From: Candidatus Cloacimonadota bacterium
GTDB lineage: Bacteria > Cloacimonadota > Cloacimonadia > Cloacimonadales > TCS61
Direction of reading: 5' to 3'
Assembly: GCA_030668345.1 (NCBI GenBank)
Contig: DAOUUD010000105.1
Span: forward strand, 1 to 6,265
DNA length: 6,265 nt
Part shown: piece by piece, positions 1-5,076 of the stretch
Position numbering within the stretch: position 1 is the stretch's first letter
How the letters are laid out: every line of letters starts with the position of its first letter
Made by a program: the position numbers and the translations under genes
Notes under the pieces: model-generated
What the model saw: only the letters and a program-made list of their open reading frames with translations
Told to the model about the DNA's origin: nothing
Databases searched by the model: none

Positions 1-184
1 AGATTGTTTATAACAAAAAACACTCATAAAGCTAGGAGCGTTATTTCTGGTTCGATCCGGTATAAGCCGGAAGAACCTAAATGTTTCGGTTCAATCTACA
101 AGAATGAACCTGCAAAATATATGATTATTTCAAAAGGATTTATCCTCCGTAGCTTTCTTGAACAACGAAGTTTTAACGAAATTG
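1..184. other. Non-coding 3' flank of the large secreted-protein gene
   Basis: No convincing gene lies here. An open frame runs from a TTG at base 4 on the plus strand, but it has no Shine-Dalgarno, no recognisable domain, and overlaps the end of the minus-strand gene, so I leave it out. The only structure is a cluster of short GGTTC/GAACC inverted repeats between 49 and 110, listed separately. No strong hairpin followed by a T-run on the minus strand is visible, so the end of the large gene's transcript is not located. Confidence 0.6.
49..110. repeat. Cluster of GGTTC/GAACC inverted repeats
   Basis: GGTTC at 49-53 pairs with GAACC at 73-77, with an inner CCGG (57-60) pairing with CCGG (67-70) around a 6-base loop. 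GGTTCA at 88-93 pairs with TGAACC at 105-110 around an 11-base loop. GAACC at 73-77 can also pair with GGTTC at 88-92, so two alternative foldings compete. Neither hairpin is followed by a clear T-run on either strand, so a simple intrinsic terminator is not supported. It could be an RNA-stabilising 3' structure, a protein site, or a repeat seen elsewhere in the genome. Confidence 0.4.
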
Positions 185-3100
185 TTAGCGAAGGAGGATC
201 ATCTTCCTAACTTTCTGGTAATCACTTGCTTTCATTTTATAGAAATATATTCCACTTGAAACTGATTTACCATTATTATCAGTTCCGTTCCAGATCACTT
301 GATGATTTCCTGCCGGAAGCATATCTTTTACCAACGTTTTCACCTTCTGACCTTTTAAATTATAAATTATCAATTCGGTGTTTTTCTCGGTGTTCTCGGT
401 GGTGAATAGTATTGTTGTTTCAGGATTGAAAGGATTGGGGTAGTTACCGGAAAGTTGAGTGGCTACAGGAAGAGGAAGCTCATCTGAATGAACGGACAAG
501 AATTCAACGATATCGGAAGGTTCGGATTCCATTCCTGTTTGATTAACTGTGGTAATATAGAAACTATGCAGAGCAGGATAATTCTGAACTGTATAAACGT
601 AACATGTTCCAACAGTTTCATCTATTATCTCATAATTTCCACCATCGATAGCAAGATATATATTGAAATGGTCAAAGTCATTAATAGCAGGCATATCCCA
701 GGAAATCGTAACAGTTCCATCTTCGTTATCTACCAGAGAAATATTTTCCGGTGCTGGAGGAGTTTGCGGTTCTGCACCAAAGACCATTATACCATAGTCT
801 GTCGGATTGAATAGATTTGTATTATCCAGGGGCCACCAGCCGTCGAATCCATGCGGATCCGGTGCGTTATCATCCAATACGAAAATCGCCAGACTCGATT
901 CATTCTCAGCACTGGGATTTATTTCCCATGTTTCAGTTCCAATAGGAACCATAAATTCATAAACCAGGTAACCTTCATTCACAGAGACTTCCAGTTGAGG
1001 ATCGGTAAGATACATTGTAGTTCCTACTCCACCAGTTGCATATATTGGTCGATATTTGAGTTCATTTCCTGCAGCATAATAAGCAGCCCAGTAATTTCCT
1101 TCGGAATCATCTCCAACCGGTGGATATGTACCATCATTATTGTCATCGATGTAAAGTGCTACTTCATCATGGTCTTCCAGTACGGTATCGTTGTAATTTA
1201 TGTATGCCACATAAAGTTCTGTCATAACTGCATTCATCTTGAAATAGCCAATCACACTGCCAATGGGTTGGATTGTATTATCATATGTTCCCCAGAAATC
1301 TGAAGTATCCAATATAAAAGCGTCATCCCATTCTCCGGCTGATATCTCTCCATCGATAACAGGAGTAGTTCCCACATAAACACTGATCTCATCAACCACA
1401 AATCCCGTGCTTATCCATCCTTCCACTTCATTGGAATAAGGACTCTGCAAACCGCCGGTCAGCTCTGTAGTAACCACATAATAGTAATTTACCAGGGGTA
1501 GTGCTGCATCGTCGATATAAGAAAGTTCTCCCGGACCTACAGAAGCTAACGGAGTTTCGGGATATGGTTCCTGCTCATACACTTTCCTGTAAATATTATA
1601 ACCCAGGGGATCACCGGATGCAGGAGCATCCCAATTCAGTTCAACCGTGATTCCGGTTTCCTGACTGGCTGATAAGTTCTCTGGTGGAGAACCTATCGAA
1701 TAAAGGGTTGTCTCTCCCAGATCATTTGTTTGCCCTTCTACTACAACAACATTCGGTGTATTACTTGGAACATAACCGATTTTTGAAAATTCCACATTAT
1801 AAGTTCCTTCCGGAACATTATCCAGATTATAATTTCCATCATAATCTGTATAATCAAAATAACCATTCAATGCGGAGATTTCTACCTTCACACCGGAATT
1901 ATCATCCGTTCCGTCCAAATTTACCGCGCCAGTAATAAATCCACCACCAAGATCACAATCTACAGAATATAAATTACCTCCACTTCCCATTATCCTCATG
2001 TGAACGGCTTTTCCACCGGTCGTACAGAATGAACCATCGGAAGCTATATCAACAGATACAAGTGAACCGGGTGTATTAATTTCGAAAACAGGAATATTAC
2101 TTTGTCTTCTGAACAGAAAGAAATCGGGAGTACTATTGTCAAGCGGTCCCCAGCATGCAGCAGCAATAAGTGAGCCGTCATCATTCATATCAATATCGAT
2201 AGCATAATCACCAACATCATCATAAACCCAAACCGGGTTAGGTGAGTATTGATTAAAAAGATAGATCTGCCCATTATACCCACCGGTAATAAATGTTAAA
2301 GTACCACAGGCTATGGTACTTCCGTCAGCAGAAATAGCCATTCCTCCAATCCATTCGGAGCTTCCTCCACCATCCACATGGTAACTCCATTCTTCTTCGT
2401 AAGTTTCCAGATCAGGATTGAATTTGTATAAAGTAACATAACCGGAATAATCACCATTTACTAAATAAGTAGCATCATAAGACATAGCTGGTGGATTCTG
2501 ATTATATTCCGGTCCTTGAAAAATAACGCTTCCATCAGAAGAATCCAACACCCACATATTGCTGTTTCCCCCACCATATTGCGTTAGAATAAGGGTCGAG
2601 CCATCTCCGCTGATAACCAGATTTCCAACTCCCCCATCAAAAGGAGCACTCCAGTTAGGTGTCGGATTTCCAATATTGTAAGATTCAACCAAAGCTCTGT
2701 CTTGTCCGCTGTCATAAACTCCAAGAAATATAACTGTCCCGTCAGTATTGAAAGCAATTCCTCTAATTGACCCGCTTGCAGCGAATTCCCAAATTGGAGT
2801 AGATGAAGAAGGATTAAATACCTTCAGTGTACTTCCATCTGCAAGCGCAAGAATACTACCATCTTCCGTCATTATAACCGGATAGTCAAAATCTGCATTA
2901 TTGACAGTATGTTCCCATACAGGAGTTGGGTTATCCTGATAAAGTGAAGCTCTTTCACTATTCAGATACCACCCTGCAAATGATTGCTCTGTGGTTGGTG
3001 AAACTGCTAATTTTCCTGAGATCGCTGCAGGATCGGAAGTCTGCCAGAGCAGTTCAAGCCGATCATCACGCGAAAGGACTGTGGTCGGTACAATTGATTT

Positions 3101-3232
3101 TTCTTGCAGTCCTATCTCCTGAAAAAGGACCTGAGAACCTTCACCGGGTCTTGTTTCAATTTTTTGCACATTAACCGCAAACATACTTGAAAGCAATAAA
3201 ATAAAAATTAATAAAAATACATGTTCTTTCAT
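185..3232 (-). CDS. Secreted multidomain protein: beta-propeller, CBM9-like, Fn3, C-terminal sorting domain
   Basis: This 1015-residue exported protein starts at an ATG preceded by AGGAGGA (3236-3242), only 3 bases away. Residues 1-19 form a signal peptide, with a likely cut after MFA. Residues about 100-425 contain seven copies of a 'P-x-W ... DGS' pattern: W106, W148, W194, F238, W282, W335 and F383 mark the strands, and six of the seven loops keep DGS/DGT (124, 164, 210, 303, 352, 399). This suggests a seven-bladed propeller. Residues 432-510 look like a carboxypeptidase-regulatory (prealbumin-like) domain. Residues 515-605 and 825-912 are fibronectin-III-like. Residues 624-820 resemble CBM9 (VIDGEISAGEWDDA at 625-638). 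The C-terminus (928-1015) has YPNPFNP, IYNLKGQKV and SGIYFYKM, the type A (Por)/FlgD-like tail used for type IX secretion. Likely surface-attached or released; the ligand is unknown and no catalytic residues are evident. The domain calls come from motif recognition only. Confidence 0.93.
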   Translation of the reverse strand: MKEHVFLLIFILLLSSMFAVNVQKIETRPGEGSQVLFQEIGLQEKSIVPTTVLSRDDRLELLWQTSDPAAISGKLAVSPTTEQSFAGWYLNSERASLYQDNPTPVWEHTVNNADFDYPVIMTEDGSILALADGSTLKVFNPSSSTPIWEFAASGSIRGIAFNTDGTVIFLGVYDSGQDRALVESYNIGNPTPNWSAPFDGGVGNLVISGDGSTLILTQYGGGNSNMWVLDSSDGSVIFQGPEYNQNPPAMSYDATYLVNGDYSGYVTLYKFNPDLETYEEEWSYHVDGGGSSEWIGGMAISADGSTIACGTLTFITGGYNGQIYLFNQYSPNPVWVYDDVGDYAIDIDMNDDGSLIAAACWGPLDNSTPDFFLFRRQSNIPVFEINTPGSLVSVDIASDGSFCTTGGKAVHMRIMGSGGNLYSVDCDLGGGFITGAVNLDGTDDNSGVKVEISALNGYFDYTDYDGNYNLDNVPEGTYNVEFSKIGYVPSNTPNVVVVEGQTNDLGETTLYSIGSPPENLSASQETGITVELNWDAPASGDPLGYNIYRKVYEQEPYPETPLASVGPGELSYIDDAALPLVNYYYVVTTELTGGLQSPYSNEVEGWISTGFVVDEISVYVGTTPVIDGEISAGEWDDAFILDTSDFWGTYDNTIQPIGSVIGYFKMNAVMTELYVAYINYNDTVLEDHDEVALYIDDNNDGTYPPVGDDSEGNYWAAYYAAGNELKYRPIYATGGVGTTMYLTDPQLEVSVNEGYLVYEFMVPIGTETWEINPSAENESSLAIFVLDDNAPDPHGFDGWWPLDNTNLFNPTDYGIMVFGAEPQTPPAPENISLVDNEDGTVTISWDMPAINDFDHFNIYLAIDGGNYEIIDETVGTCYVYTVQNYPALHSFYITTVNQTGMESEPSDIVEFLSVHSDELPLPVATQLSGNYPNPFNPETTILFTTENTEKNTELIIYNLKGQKVKTLVKDMLPAGNHQVIWNGTDNNGKSVSSGIYFYKMKASDYQKVRKMILLR

Positions 3233-3332
3233 CTATCCTCCTATTTATTAATCATTCCTAATCCTTTAATTAAATTTATAACAAATCTAATCACGTGAAT
3301 TAAATCTGTTTCATAGAAAAACAAACCCGTTG
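3233..3332 (-). promoter_or_regulatory. Leader of the large gene with a TCACGTGA palindrome
   Basis: The 100 bases between the stop of the 56-residue gene and the start of the large gene contain the perfect 8-bp palindrome TCACGTGA (3291-3298). Its flanks keep partial symmetry if one base is allowed to bulge. Downstream on the minus strand is a TATAAA-like element, but no good -35 box sits at the right distance. The large gene may therefore be read from its own weak promoter or through from the two small genes. The palindrome could be an operator, but nothing here identifies a regulator. Confidence 0.25.
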
Positions 3333-3503
3333 TTATTTTTTAATAAAGCTATTCCTATGTTTATCAGGACTCTTCCTGTCATCTATATAAGCACCTTCTT
3401 GTTTGTACTTTTCCTGGATTTTGAGAGCTTCTTTTATATCGTTTGTTCTTCCCAGAATCTTATGTTTCGTTGATTTTATTGTATATCGTTCTTTATGTTT
3501 CAT
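3333..3503 (-). CDS. Small basic protein of unknown function (56 aa)
   Basis: I do not recognise a family. The frame runs from ATG at 3501-3503 to TAA at 3333-3335 and encodes 56 residues. GGGAG (3509-3513) lies 5 bases before the start, and its first G is shared with the stop codon of the preceding gene, so translation is probably coupled. The product starts MKHKERYTIK and ends NSFIKK, with 13 lysines, 4 arginines and 8 acidic residues. It looks structured rather than random: two possible strands (YTIKS, HKILGRT), a probable helix (NDIKEALKIQEKYKQEG) and a short AYIDDR segment, with no signal peptide. A cytoplasmic nucleic-acid or ribosome-associated role fits the charge but is only a guess. 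The opposite-strand reading is a Phe/Ser-rich sequence without a Shine-Dalgarno, which supports this strand. Confidence 0.7.
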   Translation of the reverse strand: MKHKERYTIKSTKHKILGRTNDIKEALKIQEKYKQEGAYIDDRKSPDKHRNSFIKK

Positions 3504-3512
3504 ACGTTCTCC

Positions 3513-3626
3513 CTATAAGCTCTTTTTTTCCTTCTTTTCATGTTTAATTTTTCTCTTCTCTTTTAAGGATAGTTTTGATTTTTTTTTTGTTTCTTGTTTA
3601 CGTGCATCTTTAGATTTTTTTGACAT
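3513..3626 (-). CDS. Very small lysine-rich protein (37 aa)
   Basis: No family is recognised. The frame runs from ATG at 3624-3626 to TAG at 3513-3515. An excellent Shine-Dalgarno, AAAGGAGG (3631-3638), ends 4 bases before the start. The product begins MSKKSKDARK and ends KKEKKSL; 16 of 37 residues are lysine, with 2 arginines and 5 acidic residues, giving a net charge near +13. It has no hydrophobic segment. It is followed after 9 bases by the 56-residue gene in the same direction, and a candidate promoter lies just upstream. Such composition is seen in small disordered nucleic-acid-binding proteins, but A/T-rich DNA alone also favours lysine codons. The case for a gene rests on the Shine-Dalgarno and the arrangement, not on similarity. 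Confidence 0.62.
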   Translation of the reverse strand: MSKKSKDARKQETKKKSKLSLKEKRKIKHEKKEKKSL

Positions 3627-3662
3627 ACTTCCTCCTTTGTTTCCTGTTATAAAACTGAATTT

Positions 3663-3691
3663 CTGTTAGAATTTTACCAAAAAAGTGTCAA
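3663..3691 (-). promoter_or_regulatory. Candidate promoter for the small-gene operon
   Basis: On the minus strand a perfect TTGACA (3686-3691) is followed after 17 bases by TAACAG (3663-3668), which matches only three of six -10 positions. The predicted start of transcription, near 3656, would leave a leader of about 30 bases before the 37-residue gene. The -35 box and position are good and the -10 box is poor. Confidence 0.35.
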
Positions 3692-3738
3692 TAAAATAAA
3701 TTTCAATTTTAATATTCTTTTATATTTTGTATTTTAAA

Positions 3739-3753
3739 AAGAACATTGTTCTT
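3739..3753. repeat. Palindrome AAGAACA-T-TGTTCTT, candidate operator
   Basis: Perfect 7-bp arms (3739-3745 and 3747-3753) surround a single base. The site lies 8 bases upstream of the -35 box facing the lipoprotein gene and about 50 bases behind the -35 box facing the small genes, a usual place for a regulator acting on a divergent pair. It resembles the Gram-positive LexA box (GAAC...GTTC) but has 3 rather than 4 bases between the half-sites, so I do not call it LexA. Confidence 0.4.
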
Positions 3754-3761
3754 CATTAAGC

Positions 3762-3788
3762 TTGACAAATATTATTCAAACTTAAAAT
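3762..3788 (+). promoter_or_regulatory. Candidate promoter for the lipoprotein-LysM operon
   Basis: A perfect TTGACA (3762-3767) is followed by TAAAAT (3783-3788; five of six matches) at a short 15-base spacing, or by AAATAA (3785-3790) at 17 bases. Transcription would start near 3795, leaving a leader of about 35 bases that carries the Shine-Dalgarno AAGGAG (3820-3825). Confidence 0.5.
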
Positions 3789-3794
3789 AAGTTT
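3778..3794. repeat. Inverted repeat AAACTTA-AAA-TAAGTTT over the -10 region
   Basis: Perfect 7-bp arms (3778-3784 and 3788-3794) surround three A's and overlap the predicted -10 box of the lipoprotein operon. A protein bound here would block the polymerase, so it could be a repressor site. The arms are A/T-rich, so chance is a real alternative in this sequence. Confidence 0.35.
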
Positions 3795-3831
3795 TTGTTG
3801 TTTTTATAAATAAATCTATAAGGAGTTCTTA

Positions 3832-4083
3832 ATGAAAAGAATTTTAAGGATGTTGTTTGTTCTTGTTATTCTATCATCCATCTTACTTTCTGCTTGTGCC
3901 CCGGCACCACCACCCGTAACTAAAGATCAACTGGACACAGCTGAAAACGAAGCAATTGCAGAAGAGAAGAAAGCCGATGACCTTCAAAGTGAAATGAATG
4001 CTCTGGAAGCAGAACTTGCTGCTAAAGAAGCAGAGTATGAAAGTTTGATCAAATATCAAAAAGAACTAGAAACTGAGAAGTAG
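3832..4083 (+). CDS. Small coiled-coil lipoprotein
   Basis: This 83-residue lipoprotein starts at an ATG preceded by AAGGAG with a 6-base gap. A basic N-terminus (MKR) and hydrophobic stretch lead to the lipobox L19-S20-A21-C22, so C22 should be lipidated and become the mature N-terminus. A proline-rich linker (APAPPP) follows. Residues about 31-83 are charged and rich in Ala, Glu and Lys with regular Leu spacing, typical of an alpha-helical coiled coil. The size and plan recall Lpp-like lipoproteins, but it lacks a recognisable C-terminal lysine-arginine ending for peptidoglycan linkage (it ends ETEK), so I do not name it. The next gene starts 9 bases later with a Shine-Dalgarno overlapping this stop codon, which implies co-translation and probably a shared function at the envelope. 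Confidence 0.9.
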   Translation: MKRILRMLFVLVILSSILLSACAPAPPPVTKDQLDTAENEAIAEEKKADDLQSEMNALEAELAAKEAEYESLIKYQKELETEK

Positions 4084-4092
4084 GAGGAAGAC

Positions 4093-4980
4093 ATGAAAAA
4101 ATATATTATATTATCTCTTATAGTTCTATTAGTACTTCCTGCTATTATAAGTGCAAGGGTTACCTATCTTTCTGAAGAAGATTACAAAAAACTGAAGAAG
4201 AATGAACGTATGGCTTACTGGGAAAACCTGGAAACAGACCTGGCTGAACTTCAGCAAAGAAAGGCTGATGCCATTGCGAACCAGGAAACTTATTCCGGTA
4301 GAATTGAAGAATTAAACGGCAAACAGGCAACAGTAAACGAAAAATATCAGATAGTTTACGATGAAATCATGGTGTTTCTTGGTGTAGATAAAGCAGACCT
4401 TCCTGCCATCCTGGAAAAGATCAATTATTTTAACAATCAGATCGCAAACTGGAACAATCTATCTGATAAAGAACTTTGGAAAGCAAAAAAATCTGTTCGT
4501 GCTCTTGTTTCTGAATATAATGAATATCGTCAAACAAACTATGCAAAAGTGCCCGATTACAGAAAGCAGTTCTCAGATCTGGATAATAAGATCGTGAATT
4601 TAGAGAATAATCTGGAAGCTGCCAAACCCAAATACTACGAAGATACATATACAATTGTAAAGGGTGATTGGCTTTCTAAGATTGCTCGATACAGTTTTAT
4701 TTACGGTGAAATGTCTAAATGGCCTATTATTTATCGTGCTAACCGCGATCAGATCAAAGATCCTAACCTTATCTATCCTGACCAGGTAATAAAAATACCC
4801 CGTGGTCTTCCCTATGAATGGAAAGTATACAAAGGGGAATGCCTGTGGAAGATCGCTAATTATCCCGAAGTATACAATAATGCAGCCAAATGGCCATTGA
4901 TCTACAGAGCAAATAAAGACCAGATCAAACATCCCGACCTGATCTATCCGAACCAGGTATTTGAAATTCCAAGAGATTAA
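4093..4980 (+). CDS. Periplasmic coiled-coil protein with two C-terminal LysM domains
   Basis: This 295-residue protein starts at an ATG with AGGAGG (4082-4087) 5 bases upstream; that Shine-Dalgarno overlaps the TAG of the lipoprotein gene. Residues 1-21 are a signal peptide with a likely cut after ISA. Residues 25-90 and 155-180 are charged, coiled-coil-like segments. Two LysM domains follow: 186-237 (YTIVKGDWLSKIAR ... WPIIYRAN ... LIYPDQVIKIPR) and 241-294 (WKVYKGECLWKIAN ... WPLIYRAN ... LIYPNQVFEIPR). Each shows the usual 'Y-x-V-x-x-G-D/E' start and 'IYP-x-Q-x-x-x-IP' end, in the long YgaU-like form. LysM domains bind N-acetylglucosamine in peptidoglycan, so the protein probably sits on the cell wall, perhaps bridging to the coiled-coil lipoprotein. 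C250 in the second LysM is the only cysteine. No catalytic domain is seen. Confidence 0.93.
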   Translation: MKKYIILSLIVLLVLPAIISARVTYLSEEDYKKLKKNERMAYWENLETDLAELQQRKADAIANQETYSGRIEELNGKQATVNEKYQIVYDEIMVFLGVDKADLPAILEKINYFNNQIANWNNLSDKELWKAKKSVRALVSEYNEYRQTNYAKVPDYRKQFSDLDNKIVNLENNLEAAKPKYYEDTYTIVKGDWLSKIARYSFIYGEMSKWPIIYRANRDQIKDPNLIYPDQVIKIPRGLPYEWKVYKGECLWKIANYPEVYNNAAKWPLIYRANKDQIKHPDLIYPNQVFEIPRD

Positions 4981-4995
4981 AATCAATAAAACCAG

Positions 4996-5028
4996 GAAAG
5001 CCTCTCTTCTATGGAGAGGCTTTCTTTT
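4996..5028 (+). terminator. Strong intrinsic terminator after the LysM gene
   Basis: A perfect 11-bp stem, GAAAGCCTCTC (4996-5006) with GAGAGGCTTTC (5014-5024), surrounds a 7-base loop and runs into a T-rich tail (TTTCTTTT, 5021-5028). It begins 16 bases after the LysM stop codon. It should end the lipoprotein-LysM transcript and separates it from the downstream membrane-protein gene. Confidence 0.9.
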
Positions 5029-5047
5029 GCGATAAAGACAAACGAAA

Positions 5048-5076
5048 TTGACACGTTCAAAATTAATTCTCATAAT
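5048..5076 (+). promoter_or_regulatory. Near-consensus promoter overlapping the TTG start of the next gene
   Basis: TTGACA (5048-5053) and CATAAT (5071-5076) are exactly 17 bases apart, 11 of 12 consensus positions. It lies just after a strong terminator, where a new transcript would be expected. However, transcription would start near 5083, inside the predicted coding region and after the only usable start codon, so either the start call or the promoter call is wrong. It is the best-looking promoter sequence in the window. Confidence 0.35.

Noticed and set aside
46..60. GGTTCGATCC resembling the T-arm of a tRNA
   Set aside because: No acceptor, anticodon or D arm can be built around it; the word is explained by the hairpin at 49-77.
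132..148. Possible weak terminator for the large minus-strand gene (AGGA-TAAA-TCCT then TTT)
   Set aside because: The stem is only 4 bp, or 6 with two G-T pairs, and the T-run is three bases, too weak to call.
4..210. Plus-strand open frame starting at TTG
   Set aside because: There is no Shine-Dalgarno or domain, it overlaps the 3' end of the large gene and contains the inverted repeats.
488..1303. Plus-strand open frames opposite the large secreted-protein gene
   Set aside because: Their Cys/Ile/Phe/Ser-rich translations match no family, while the minus strand gives clear domains throughout.
3320..3340. AACAA-CGGGT-TTGTT followed by T's after the 56-residue gene on the minus strand
   Set aside because: The 5-bp A/T-rich stem is too unstable for a convincing terminator, so read-through into the large gene remains possible.
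3403..3669. Plus-strand open frame rich in Phe, Ser and Leu
   Set aside because: It is antisense to the two small lysine-rich genes, its composition mirrors their Lys/Glu codons, and it has no Shine-Dalgarno. The minus-strand genes explain it.
3739..3753. LexA/SOS box
   Set aside because: The GAAC and GTTC half-sites are separated by 3 bases instead of the 4 in the Gram-positive box, and neither adjacent operon encodes a DNA-repair function.
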